This document shows positions 1 through 9,005 of a DNA stretch of 64,000 nucleotides, in pieces. Where the stretch lies: contig CAKOXK010000007.1 of assembly GCA_934130085.1 (NCBI GenBank), positions 9,080 through 73,079 on the forward strand, in the 5' to 3' direction. Below the pieces are notes generated by a model, which made no database searches, was not told the origin of the DNA, and saw only the letters and a list, made by a program, of their open reading frames with translations. The DNA comes from an uncultured Clostridia bacterium (GTDB lineage: Bacteria > Bacillota > Clostridia > TANB77 > CAG-508). A program made the position numbers and the translations under genes. Position 1 is the stretch's first letter. Each line of letters starts with the position of its first letter.

Positions 1-1067
1 TGTTTACTTATGAGGGGTTAAAGAGAGTTGAGGCTGATGAGATAGAAGCTGGTGATATTGTTGCTATTGCTGGTATTCCTGATATTAATATTGGTGAGAC
101 TGTTTGTGATGCTGAGCATCCAGAGAAGATTCCTTTTGTTAATATTGATGAGCCTACTGTTTCTATGACTTTTAGTGTTAATGATGGACCTATGGCAGGT
201 AAAGAAGGTAAGTTTGTTACATCACGTCATATTAGAGATAGATTAATGAAAGAGCTTGAGAGAAATGTTTCTTTACGTGTTAAAGAAACTGATAAAGCTG
301 AGAGTTTTGAAGTTTGTGGACGTGGAGAGCTTCATTTATCAGTTCTTATTGAAACTATGAGAAGAGAAGGTTTTGAACTTTTAGTTTCTCGTCCAAAAGT
401 TATTTTCAAAGATATTGATGGTGTTAAATGTGAACCTATGGAGATCTTAAGCGTTAATGTACCAGATGATACAGTTGGCACTGTAATACAAAAAATTGGA
501 ACGAGAAAAGGTGAAATGATTAATATGGAGCCTGCTGAACCAGGTCATACTAAGGTAGAATTTAGAGTTCCTGCAAGAGGTCTTATTGGTTATAGAACGG
601 AGTTTATGACTGATACCAGAGGTGAGGGTTCAATGTCAAGTGTTTTTGATGATTATGAACCATATAAAGGTGATATTCAAGCAAGAACTAGAGGAGTTAT
701 TGTGGCTTTTGAAGCTGGAAAGTCAATTACTTATGGATTATACAATGCACAACTTAGAGGTGAGTTATTAATCGGACCAGGAGTTGAAGTATATGAAGGA
801 ATGATAGTTGGTATTAACTCAAGAAATGAAGATATTTCAGTAAATGTATGTAAGGAAAAGCATTTAACAAATACTAGAGCTTCTGGTTCAGATGATGCAC
901 TAAGATTAGTACCACCACTAAAAATGTCACTTGAACAATCAATTGAATTTATAGCCGAGGATGAACTTGTTGAAGTTACACCTTTAAATATAAGATTAAG
1001 AAAGAAAATTCTTGATACGAAAACTCGTGAAAGAGAAGCAAGAAGAAATTCAAGCGATAACAATTAG
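1..1067 (+). CDS. typA: GTP-binding protein TypA/BipA, 5' end cut by window edge
   Basis: The reading frame is open from base 3 to the stop at 1067 (about 354 codons), so this is the C-terminal part of a protein normally near 600 residues; the GTPase domain lies outside the window. TypA is a ribosome-associated translational GTPase involved in 50S assembly and stress or cold adaptation. Recognisable pieces are the domain III region with VNDGPMAGKEGKFVTSRH and the C-terminal RGLIGYRTEFMTDTRGEG segment, both typical of TypA rather than EF-G or LepA. The first 400 bases use many T- and G-ending codons (GGT, GTT, GAG), shifting to A-ending codons later. A strong hairpin follows the stop. Confidence 0.93.
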   Translation, partial: FTYEGLKRVEADEIEAGDIVAIAGIPDINIGETVCDAEHPEKIPFVNIDEPTVSMTFSVNDGPMAGKEGKFVTSRHIRDRLMKELERNVSLRVKETDKAESFEVCGRGELHLSVLIETMRREGFELLVSRPKVIFKDIDGVKCEPMEILSVNVPDDTVGTVIQKIGTRKGEMINMEPAEPGHTKVEFRVPARGLIGYRTEFMTDTRGEGSMSSVFDDYEPYKGDIQARTRGVIVAFEAGKSITYGLYNAQLRGELLIGPGVEVYEGMIVGINSRNEDISVNVCKEKHLTNTRASGSDDALRLVPPLKMSLEQSIEFIAEDELVEVTPLNIRLRKKILDTKTREREARRNSSDNN

Positions 1068-1097
1068 TAGATAAGTATAATATTAGTTTGTAAAGAA

Positions 1098-1127
1098 TAA
1101 AGTAGCCTAAATTTGTAGGCTACTTTA
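1098..1127 (+). terminator. Rho-independent terminator after typA
   Basis: Perfect 12-bp stem (TAAAGTAGCCTA / TAGGCTACTTTA) with a 6-nt loop, 31 bases after the typA stop. A nearly symmetrical A/T flank would let it work in both directions, but only typA ends here. Confidence 0.8.
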
Positions 1128-1153
1128 CTTGTTCATTTAATAAAAAAGTTAAA

Positions 1154-1258
1154 TAATGAAAGTTGTTTTTTATAATTAAAAATAATGTCTATTAATGAAA
1201 GCTTTTATAATTAAAAATAATGTCTAGTAATGAAAGTTTTTATAATTAAAAACAAAAG
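1154..1258. repeat. Short AT-rich tandem repeat, three units
   Basis: Three consecutive units beginning TAATGAAAG and continuing TTTTATAATTAAAAA start at 1154, 1193 and 1228 (periods 39 and 35); the third is truncated. It fills the gap between the typA terminator and the methyltransferase gene. No coding potential is seen. It may be replication slippage; a regulatory role is possible but unsupported. Confidence 0.7.
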
Positions 1259-1336
1259 TTTAATTATAAAAGCAATATCTAATAATTAATGCAAGGACTT
1301 TATTATTAATAAGTATTAAGAAATGAAGGTAAGGTT

Positions 1337-1921
1337 ATGAGAAATTTAGAGAAAATTAAGAAAGAAGCTATAGAAGAGCATGTTCCAATAATAATGGATG
1401 ATACTCTGGAAAAGATTGAAGAAATTGTAGGAGATAGAAAATTTAAAAGAATTCTTGAAATAGGAACTGCAGTTGGTTATTCGGCGCTTTGTTTTACAAA
1501 GTTTCTCGATGAAAATGGTGAGATAGATACTATTGAAAGAAATGATGAAATGATAAAGAAAGCTAAAGAAAATATAAAGCTTGCAAGAAATGATGTAAAA
1601 ATAAATCTTTTCGAAGGTGATGCTGTTGAAATTCTAAAAACATTAAATAATAGATATGATATGGTTTTTATTGATGCAGCTAAGAGTAAGTATCCAATTT
1701 TTTTAGAAGAGTCTTTAAGAATGCTTAACGATGATGGAATAATATTTGCAGATAACATACTATATAAAGGATATGTAATGAGTGATTATAATAAGCATAA
1801 ACAAAGAACAGCAGTAACTCATCTTAGAGAATTCATAAAAATGATAACCACAAACGACAGGCTTGAAACGCAGATAATAGATGTTGGAGATGGGCTATCA
1901 TACACTAAATATGCCAAGTAA
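1337..1921 (+). CDS. trmR: TrmR/YrrM-type O-methyltransferase (SAM-dependent)
   Basis: A 194-residue class I SAM-dependent methyltransferase of the small O-methyltransferase family. Motif I is EIGTAVGYSA (residues 41-50), the acidic ribose contact follows in DTIERND, and FIDAAKSKYP (111-120) plus the downstream FADNILYKG are hallmarks of the YrrM/TrmR subgroup, which methylates 5-hydroxyuridine in the wobble position of tRNA to 5-methoxyuridine in Bacillus subtilis. A catechol-type O-methyltransferase role cannot be excluded from sequence alone. The ATG is preceded by GAAGGTAAGG. It stands alone between typA and a secreted protein gene. Confidence 0.75.
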   Translation: MRNLEKIKKEAIEEHVPIIMDDTLEKIEEIVGDRKFKRILEIGTAVGYSALCFTKFLDENGEIDTIERNDEMIKKAKENIKLARNDVKINLFEGDAVEILKTLNNRYDMVFIDAAKSKYPIFLEESLRMLNDDGIIFADNILYKGYVMSDYNKHKQRTAVTHLREFIKMITTNDRLETQIIDVGDGLSYTKYAK

Positions 1922-2061
1922 AAAGTTAAACGAGTTTTTGAAAAGCAAAGAATATACAAAATATAAAAAAGTACATAGATTATATTGAAAAGTTCTTTTT
2001 GTAATGATATTATAATGTTGTTACAGTTTTAACAAAGCTAGCTCTATTATAGGAGAATTAT

Positions 2062-2892
2062 ATGAAGAAAAATATAAGTAAAATGAATGTAAAGATTATT
2101 TTATTTTCAGCACTATTATTGGTTTTAAATTTATTTGTAATAAAAGATTACAGTTTTGCTGCGAAGGATGAGAAGGAAATAGCCAAAGATGCAAACAATT
2201 CTTTAAAGGAATTACGCGTAGAAGGTTATGATTTTTACCCAACATTTAACAAGAATACAACAAATTATTATTTAACAATTCCTACTGATGTTACAGAGGT
2301 AGAGGTCATAGCTGAAACGGATAATGATAAGGCAAAATGCGCTGTTTCTGGTAATAAAATAACAAAAAAAGAAGGAACAATTAAGGTTACAGTTACACCA
2401 GTAAGAGGGGTAAAGAAAATATATAATATAAATGTTTCTAAGCAAGATGACACTAAACTTAAATTGCAAAAACTTGAAATAGAAAATGCAAAAATAACCC
2501 CAGAATTTAATGAAAATAGGTATTATTATGATATTGAAGTTTCAAAAATGGAAATAAAACCTCTAAAAATTACAGCAGAGGCTAATGAGGACGGGGCAAA
2601 TATAGAGTTTATTGGGAACGATGAAAGTCTAGTCGAAGGAAATAATATTATATCAATTATTATTTCCAATGGTGACGAAACTACAACTTATGAGTTGAAT
2701 GTAAATATTATAAAGCAATTTACAATAGAACAAGTAAGCCAAGAAAATAAAAGTAAGATACAAGAAACTAAAAATTTGGTAGTTGGTTTTTTCAATAAAG
2801 AGAGTAATGTAATAGCCGTTTTAGCAACTTTAAGTGTTATGCTTATAATAATTATAATTATTGTAATAATAAAGATTAAAAATAAGAAATAG
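2062..2892 (+). CDS. Surface-anchored protein with two cadherin-like beta-sandwich domains
   Basis: 276 residues. An N-terminal signal sequence (hydrophobic 10-30, likely cleavage near SFA-A at 33) is followed by two tandem domains (about 47-127 and 134-217), each starting with L-x-x-L and a P-x-F-N-x-x-x-x-x-Y pattern typical of the Pfam cadherin-like beta-sandwich domain. A spacer and a C-terminal hydrophobic helix (250-271) ending in KIKNKK follow. The protein should sit on the outer membrane face with a tail anchor; there is no LPXTG motif. A promoter (TTGAAA at 1985, 17-nt spacer, TATTAT at 2008) and AGGAG binding site precede it. Ligand or partner unknown. Confidence 0.75.
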   Translation: MKKNISKMNVKIILFSALLLVLNLFVIKDYSFAAKDEKEIAKDANNSLKELRVEGYDFYPTFNKNTTNYYLTIPTDVTEVEVIAETDNDKAKCAVSGNKITKKEGTIKVTVTPVRGVKKIYNINVSKQDDTKLKLQKLEIENAKITPEFNENRYYYDIEVSKMEIKPLKITAEANEDGANIEFIGNDESLVEGNNIISIIISNGDETTTYELNVNIIKQFTIEQVSQENKSKIQETKNLVVGFFNKESNVIAVLATLSVMLIIIIIIVIIKIKNKK

Positions 2893-3044
2893 AGAAACAT
2901 AATAGCAAATAAAAAGAAGAATGAATAGATAATAAGGCAGATGCAGAAAGACAAAGGTAGATACAAGGCATAATATGCAACTTAAATATGTAAGTATGTA
3001 AATATGTAAATGTTTAAAAGATAAAAATATAGGAGGAGTTTAAA

Positions 3045-4184
3045 ATGATTAAGAAAGTCGCTATTTTAGCTAATGGAGGAGATGTTGCAGGTTTAAACCC
3101 TGTAATTAGAGCTATTACAAAAACCGCAGAAAATAATGGTATAGAGTGTTATGGATTTATAGATGGTTACAAAGGACTTCTTGAAAACAACTTTGTTCGT
3201 TTAGATGGAAGCTACTTAGCTTCAGGAATACTTAATAAAGGGGGATCAATTATTGGCTCTTCAACCAATACTATAGTTTTCCATTACAAAGTTACAAACC
3301 CTGATGGAAGTGTAGAGTATAAAGATTTGTCTGATAAATGCGTGCAAAATGTTAAAGATGATGGATTTGATTGTGTATTTACTTTGGGTGGAGATAGTAC
3401 TCAAAAATCAGCAAGGGATTTATTTATTAAAGGAATTAATACAATAGGCGTTCCAAAAACAATTGATAATGATGTTGCATGTACAGATATTACTTTTGGA
3501 TATAACACAGCCGTATCTGTTGCTACAGATGCTATTGATAGACTTCATACAACAGCAGAAACACACCACAGAATTATGGTATTAGAAGTAATGGGTAGAT
3601 TTGCAGGATGGATTGCATTAGAGTCAGCAATATCAGGTGGAGCAGATGTTGCACTTATTCCAGAGATTCCTTATGATATAAACAAAGCTGCAGAAGCTAT
3701 AATAAAGAGAAAAGAACATGGTAAAATGTTTAGTGTTGTTGTTGTATCAGAAGGCGCTATGCCAAAGAATGGAGAAGCTTCAACATTCACAGCTAATATT
3801 GGTGAAGGAACAGGAATAACAACAAAATTCTCAGGTGCTGGTGAAAGAGTTGCAAAGGAATTACAAGCTCTTACAGGACTAGAATCAAGATGCACAACAT
3901 TAGGATATATGCAAAGAGGTGGTTGCCCAACCGCTTATGATAGAGTTCTTTCTACTAAATATGGTGCAAAAGCAATGGAATTGGCTATGGAAGGAAAATT
4001 TGGAGTACTAACTGTTATAAAAAATGGTAAACTTGGATATGTTCCATTAGAAGATGTTGTTGGAGATAACAAAAAGTTAGGAGCTGTAGAGGGCGGAACA
4101 AAAGAAAGTAATGTTAGATTAGTAACTATGAATGATGAACTTGTAAAAACAGCAAGAGATATTGGAATTTGTTTAGGAGATTAA
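3045..4184 (+). CDS. pfkA: 6-phosphofructokinase; phosphoryl donor (ATP or PPi) uncertain
   Basis: 379 residues; phosphorylates fructose 6-phosphate to fructose 1,6-bisphosphate in glycolysis. The family signature is clear: GGDVAGLN near the N-terminus, GGDST (115-119), PKTIDND (137-143) with the catalytic Asp, and MGRFAGW (183-189). In ATP enzymes the two donor-specificity positions are usually Gly (GGDG) and Gly (PGTIDND); in pyrophosphate enzymes they are Asp (GGDD) and Lys (PKTIDND). Here they are Ser and Lys, an intermediate combination leaning to the PPi type. Start is the ATG after AGGAGGAG. argS begins 1 nt after the stop, so the two are almost surely co-transcribed. Confidence 0.9.
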   Translation: MIKKVAILANGGDVAGLNPVIRAITKTAENNGIECYGFIDGYKGLLENNFVRLDGSYLASGILNKGGSIIGSSTNTIVFHYKVTNPDGSVEYKDLSDKCVQNVKDDGFDCVFTLGGDSTQKSARDLFIKGINTIGVPKTIDNDVACTDITFGYNTAVSVATDAIDRLHTTAETHHRIMVLEVMGRFAGWIALESAISGGADVALIPEIPYDINKAAEAIIKRKEHGKMFSVVVVSEGAMPKNGEASTFTANIGEGTGITTKFSGAGERVAKELQALTGLESRCTTLGYMQRGGCPTAYDRVLSTKYGAKAMELAMEGKFGVLTVIKNGKLGYVPLEDVVGDNKKLGAVEGGTKESNVRLVTMNDELVKTARDIGICLGD

Positions 4185-4185
4185 A

Positions 4186-5904
4186 ATGAATTTTAAAGAA
4201 AATATAGCTAAAGAATTATATATTGCAATAAAAACTAATTATGATGTAAGCATAGATGTTGATACAATCGAAAAGAATATAGAAGTTCCAAAAGACAAAA
4301 CAAATGGAGACTATGCATTTCCATGTTTTAATCTATCAAAAAAATTAAAGAAAGCTCCATTTCAAATTGCAACAGAGCTAAAAGATGCTATACAAGAAAA
4401 CTCAGTTATATCACATACAGAAGTTATAAATGGATTTTTAAATTTCTATATACAAAAAGAGATAATTGTAAAAAATACAATTGAAAAATTTGCAATGCAA
4501 AAAGAAGAATATGGCAAATCAAATATGGGAGAAGGAAAGAATATAATTGTAGAATATTCTTCTCCTAATATTGCAAAGCCTTTTCATATTGGGCACCTAA
4601 AAACAACTATAATTGGAAATTCTTTATATCATTTATATAAATTCCTTGGCTTTAATACAATTGGAATTAATCATTTGGGTGATTATGGAACTCAGTTTGC
4701 AAAACTTATTGAGGGATATAAAAGATGGGGTAATGAATATGATTTTGAAAAAGATCCAATTGACAAGCTATCACAAATATATGTAAGAATAAATGAGCTT
4801 TGTGAAAAAGATGAAAGTGTTCTTGAAGAATGCCGTCAAACATTTAAGAAACTTGAAGATGGAGATGAGTATTGCGTAAATTTATGGAACAAATTCAAAA
4901 GCTTAAGTTTACAAGAGTTTGATAAAATATATAAATTGTTAGATGTAAAATTTGATTCCATGAATGGAGAATCATTTTATTCTGATAAAATGCAAGAGGT
5001 AATTGACATACTTGAAAAATCAGGCAAAGTTGAAGAATCAAATGGAGCGAAAATCATTGACTTAACTTCCGAAGGAATCAAAACACCTTGTATTATTCAA
5101 AAGTCAAACGGTTCATCAATATACGCAACACGTGATTTAGCTGCAATTTTATATAGAGCTAGAACCTACGATTTTGATAAATGTTTATATGTGGTTGGAG
5201 AAGAACAAGCTTTACACTTTAAACAGGTATTTGCAGTCTCAAAATATTTAGGTTTAGATGAGAAGTATACAAATGGACTTGAACACGTAAGCTATGGAAT
5301 GATAAGGTTGCCAGAAGGAAAAATGTCTTCAAGAAAAGGAAACTTTGTAAAAGTAAAAGACTTACTTGAGGAAGCAATATCAAAAGTTAATGAAATAATG
5401 ATAGATAAAGAAATTGACGATAAAGAAGAAGTTTCAAAAGAAGTAGGAGTAGGGGCTGTAATATTTGATGATTTGAAAGATTCAAGAATTAAAAATCAAG
5501 TATTTGATTTAAATGCTGCTTTAAATTTTAATGGTGAAACTGGTCCTTATGTGCAATATACAGCTGTACGTACAGCAAGTATATTAAATAAAGCCGAGTT
5601 CGATTTTGATGAGAAAAAGGTAAATGCTGAAAAGCTAACAGATGAAGACTCAATCAATGTTATAAAATTAATAGCAAATTTCGAAAATATATTAGTTCTT
5701 GCAATGCAAAAAAATGAACCATCAATAATTGCAAGGTATATTCTTGAATTATCAAAAACGTATTCATCATTCTACAATAATAACAAAGTAATATGTGATG
5801 ATCAAGAAACAAAGTATGCAAGACTTTATCTTACATACATGACTAAATGTACATTAACTAATGGACTTAAGCTTTTAGGAATAAAAGTTCCTAGAAAAAT
5901 GTAA
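4186..5904 (+). CDS. argS: Arginyl-tRNA synthetase
   Basis: 572 residues, full family length. Charges tRNA-Arg with arginine in the cytosol. The N-terminal Add-1 domain is followed by the class I HIGH motif in KPFHIGHLKTT (134-137) and the KMSKS-like GKMSSRKGN near residue 379; the C-terminal DALR anticodon-binding domain ends in GIKVPRKM, as is usual for ArgRS. The start codon lies one base after the phosphofructokinase stop, indicating translational coupling; no T-box leader is possible in that gap. The 190 nt after the gene are AT-rich with only weak hairpins. Confidence 0.96.
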   Translation: MNFKENIAKELYIAIKTNYDVSIDVDTIEKNIEVPKDKTNGDYAFPCFNLSKKLKKAPFQIATELKDAIQENSVISHTEVINGFLNFYIQKEIIVKNTIEKFAMQKEEYGKSNMGEGKNIIVEYSSPNIAKPFHIGHLKTTIIGNSLYHLYKFLGFNTIGINHLGDYGTQFAKLIEGYKRWGNEYDFEKDPIDKLSQIYVRINELCEKDESVLEECRQTFKKLEDGDEYCVNLWNKFKSLSLQEFDKIYKLLDVKFDSMNGESFYSDKMQEVIDILEKSGKVEESNGAKIIDLTSEGIKTPCIIQKSNGSSIYATRDLAAILYRARTYDFDKCLYVVGEEQALHFKQVFAVSKYLGLDEKYTNGLEHVSYGMIRLPEGKMSSRKGNFVKVKDLLEEAISKVNEIMIDKEIDDKEEVSKEVGVGAVIFDDLKDSRIKNQVFDLNAALNFNGETGPYVQYTAVRTASILNKAEFDFDEKKVNAEKLTDEDSINVIKLIANFENILVLAMQKNEPSIIARYILELSKTYSSFYNNNKVICDDQETKYARLYLTYMTKCTLTNGLKLLGIKVPRKM

Positions 5905-6097
5905 AAATGTTATATTATAGGAAAATGTACAACAAATAAAAAAATATAAAACAAACAGTATAAATAAAAAACAAGCATTCAAAATGAAATTTTAAAGGAA
6001 AATTTCAAGATAAACATTTAAAATAAAATTTCAAAATAATTCTAAAATGCAAATAAATTTTTAAATATAAATATAACCTATGTTAAAAGAGGTTTTT

Positions 6098-6593
6098 ATG
6101 GTAAAAAAAAATAATAAAAGTAAGTACATACCAAAAGTTTTATTTATATCAAGTGAGCGGAGGTCATATTAATGAGCTCCAACAACTTGATTTTAAAAGA
6201 TATGATTATAGCGTGGTAACCGAAAAAACAAAAACTACAAGAGGTTTAAAAGAAAAGTACAAAAATAGAATTAATTATTTAATATATGGAACAAGAAAGA
6301 AACCTATATTATATTTTTTCATAATGTTATTAAACTTTTTCATAAGTTTAACAATATTTATAAGGATAAGACCTGATATTGTTGTAACAACAGGAGCCCA
6401 TACGGCAGTACTTATGTGCTATATTGCAAAGTTGTTTGGAAAAAAAGTAATATGGATTGAAACATTTGCAAATAAAAATTCAAAAACCCTAGCAGGCAGA
6501 TTGGTTTATCCAATTGCTGATACATTTGTTGTACAGTGGGAAGAAATGAAAAAAATCTATAAAAAAGCAGTGTATTGGGGAAGTATATTTTAA
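6098..6593 (+). pseudogene. PssD/Alg14-like glycosyltransferase subunit, interrupted by one extra base
   Basis: The N-terminus starts at ATG 6098 (after AAAAGAGG) and reads to KVLFISS, the usual opening of Alg14/PssD proteins, then stops. The family continuation GGHINELQQL is in the +1 frame (from about 6153) and runs intact to the normal end KKAVYWGSIF. One surplus base at about 6153-6156 (AGTGAGCGGAGG) explains the break. Alg14/PssD anchors the partner Alg13/PssE, encoded at 6797, at the membrane; together they add a sugar to an undecaprenyl-linked intermediate of a surface polysaccharide. The downstream frame has a membrane helix (FFIMLLNFFISLTIFI). Either a real broken gene or a base-call error. 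Confidence 0.72.
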
Positions 6594-6796
6594 ACAATTT
6601 TAATCATATATTATATATATGTAATAAGTAGATAAATATAGGTTAAGTGTAAATACAACAAATAAGAATGCAAATATTATTATAAAGATAAACGCAATAC
6701 AAATAAACATGTAAAATGCAATACAAATAAGTAAATGCCACAAAGGCATAAATATAAAAAATAATGTATTAATAATTTGGATTTGGGGGAAGAACT

Positions 6797-7288
6797 TTGA
6801 TTTTTGTTACATTAGGAACTCAGGATAAACAATTTAGAAGATTATTAGATGCAACATTAGCATTAAGAATCGATGAAAAGGTAGTAATTCAATATGGTTC
6901 GACTAAACCAGATGAGGACATGGTTGAAAATTTAGAAAAAAACTTTGAATTGCATCAATATTTATCAAATGAAGAATTTGAAAAATATATGAAAGAAGCA
7001 AGAGTAATTATTACGCATGCAGGTGTTGGCACAATAATAGAAGGGTTAAAACTTGACAAAATGATGATTGTAGCTGCAAGACTAAAAAAGTACAAGGAGC
7101 ATGTAAATAATCATCAGCTTCAAATACTGGATACATTCGAGAAGGAAGGTTACATCTTAAGATTAGATGATTTTTCAAAGCTTCCAGAACTATTAAAGGA
7201 AAATTTTAAACCAAAGAAATTTAACAGTAACAAAAATAATTTTAACACATATCTTGAAGAAGAAATATATAAATTAATAAAGAAATAA
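6797..7288 (+). CDS. PssE/Alg13-like glycosyltransferase catalytic subunit
   Basis: 163 residues, one GT28 C-terminal-type domain. It begins MIFVTLGTQ and carries the THAGVGTIIEGL segment (about 74-85) that binds the UDP-sugar, then HVNNHQLQ, both typical of PssE/EpsF/Alg13 proteins. It would work with the PssD-like membrane partner upstream to glycosylate a lipid-linked sugar in capsule or exopolysaccharide synthesis. The start is TTG at 6797 behind GGGGGAAGA; there is no nearer ATG that keeps the MIFVTLG opening. A 203-nt AT-rich gap with no gene separates it from its partner, unusual for this pair, which is normally adjacent. Confidence 0.8.
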   Translation: MIFVTLGTQDKQFRRLLDATLALRIDEKVVIQYGSTKPDEDMVENLEKNFELHQYLSNEEFEKYMKEARVIITHAGVGTIIEGLKLDKMMIVAARLKKYKEHVNNHQLQILDTFEKEGYILRLDDFSKLPELLKENFKPKKFNSNKNNFNTYLEEEIYKLIKK

Positions 7289-7378
7289 AGCAATAAAACA
7301 ATAAAACGATATTAACTATACTGAAAGAATTTTTAGATATAATAAATTTATATAATCTCAATTTGATTAAGGAGAATT

Positions 7379-8815
7379 ATGAGTCACAAAAGCCAGTTAG
7401 TAAAAAATACAGTAATAATAGCAATTGGAAAATTAAGTACGCAAATTTTGTCATATATACTACTACCACTTTATACTGCGAAAATGTCAGTTGGTGAGTA
7501 TGGTACTTATGATTTTGTTTGTACTATCTCTATGTTCTTATGCCCAATTATAACACTTCTAATGGAAGAAGCAATGTTTAGGTTTTTAATTGATGCAAGC
7601 ACAAAAAGAGAAATGAAGAAAATAATTAGCCAGACTATTATATATACGCTGACTGGAGTTATAGTTTTTATACCACTTGCGATACTGGTACTAAAACTTG
7701 CGACAAATTATTCCCCTTCTTTTATTACTATTTTTATTACATTTGTTATATCAAATATAATAATAGCTTTAAGCAACGCCTTGGCAAGAGGTCTTAGCAA
7801 AATAAAATTATATTCATTCTCTAATTTTATATTGGGAATTGGAACTTTAATTTTAACAATAGGAGTATTGCTTGTAACACCATCAGCAGGAGGATTATTA
7901 CTTGCCAATGCAATAGCTAATATACTAACGGCATTAATTATATTTGCAAAATTGCATTTACATGAGTATATGGGAGTACTTGATAAACCATTAATGAAAC
8001 AGATGGTAAAATATTCGTTTCCGCTTGTTCCCAACAGCATTTCTTGGAGCATAATTAATATGTCTGATAGAATTATTCTTACAAAAATGATTAATCCAGA
8101 GGCTAATGGAATTTACGCAATGGCAAATAAATTTCCTAATATTATAAATGTGTTATATGGATATTTTTACACTGCGTGGAAAGAATCAGCTGCAAAAATA
8201 ATAAAAGATGACAATAGACAAGAATATTATAACATGATCTATCAAGACATGAAAAGATTTATTTATGCGGTTACTCTTTGCCTTATAGCTATAATGCCAT
8301 TTGTATTTCCTATTTTTATAAATAAAAACTATGATGAAGCATTTATTTACATTCCAATAATAATGATAGCAACGTATTATTCAAATTTATCAAGTTTTTA
8401 TGGAGGAATATTTAGTGCGTATAAAGATACTAAGATAATGGGAACAACTACATTTGTAGCAGCTGCAATAAACTTGGTTGTAGATTTAATGTTTGTAAAT
8501 CATTTTGAAATATATGCAGCATGCTTTTCAACTCTGATTGCTGACTTGATTGTATATTTTTATAGAAGAAAGAAAATAAGAAAATATATAAAATTAAAAG
8601 AAGTAAAGTGGTTAGGACCTACTGTAGTACTTACAATTGTATGTGTATGCTATTATTTGAGATATATTCCAGGTATTCCAAATACCTTATACTGGGTACT
8701 AAATATAATTTCATTATTAATAGCGATAGCATATAGTGTGGCTATAAACTATAATATAGTAGTGAAAATATCTAGTAGATTAAAGACAAAATTAAAAAAA
8801 GAGACTGCACATTAA
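7379..8815 (+). CDS. Polysaccharide flippase (Wzx/MOP superfamily)
   Basis: 478 residues with about 12-14 predicted membrane helices throughout. It opens with the family pattern KNTVIIAIGKLSTQILSYILLPLYT and includes YGTYDFV. Members move lipid-linked oligosaccharides across the cytoplasmic membrane. It follows the PssE-like glycosyltransferase on the same strand, so the likely cargo is the lipid-linked repeat unit of a surface polysaccharide. AAGGAG lies just upstream of the ATG. No polymerase is encoded in the window; an oligosaccharide or teichoic-acid-like product is equally possible. The C-terminus ends in a basic tail. Confidence 0.85.
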   Translation: MSHKSQLVKNTVIIAIGKLSTQILSYILLPLYTAKMSVGEYGTYDFVCTISMFLCPIITLLMEEAMFRFLIDASTKREMKKIISQTIIYTLTGVIVFIPLAILVLKLATNYSPSFITIFITFVISNIIIALSNALARGLSKIKLYSFSNFILGIGTLILTIGVLLVTPSAGGLLLANAIANILTALIIFAKLHLHEYMGVLDKPLMKQMVKYSFPLVPNSISWSIINMSDRIILTKMINPEANGIYAMANKFPNIINVLYGYFYTAWKESAAKIIKDDNRQEYYNMIYQDMKRFIYAVTLCLIAIMPFVFPIFINKNYDEAFIYIPIIMIATYYSNLSSFYGGIFSAYKDTKIMGTTTFVAAAINLVVDLMFVNHFEIYAACFSTLIADLIVYFYRRKKIRKYIKLKEVKWLGPTVVLTIVCVCYYLRYIPGIPNTLYWVLNIISLLIAIAYSVAINYNIVVKISSRLKTKLKKETAH

Positions 8816-8841
8816 AAAAATTATGTGATATTTTTAAGCAT

Positions 8842-8976
8842 ATTTAATATTGTAGTGTTTTTCAATGCCTTATTTGTTTCCTTCTTCATTAGTAAAAACT
8901 AACTTTCGGAAGAAAGAAACGTTCGCACTTCGCATGTAAGATTCGTGGTATTTTAAACAACATAATATTAAATATT
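8842..8976. repeat. Dispersed palindromic repeat, copy A (diverged, GAAAGAAAC-stem subtype)
   Basis: Outer arms (ATTTAATATTGTAG..TTT left, AAACAACATAATATTAAAT right) pair imperfectly; the inner stem is GTTTCCTTCTTC / GAAGAAAGAAAC, then TTCGCACTTCGC. It has the same architecture as the copies at 18777, 28356, 31055, 36588, 45119, 48316 and 56460. It lies between the flippase and glmM genes. Confidence 0.75.
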
Positions 8977-9005
8977 GATAAATTGACTGACGAAAGGATA
9001 TTGTT

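Noticed and set aside
4186..5904. T-box riboswitch for argS
   Set aside because: argS starts one base after the phosphofructokinase stop, leaving no leader.
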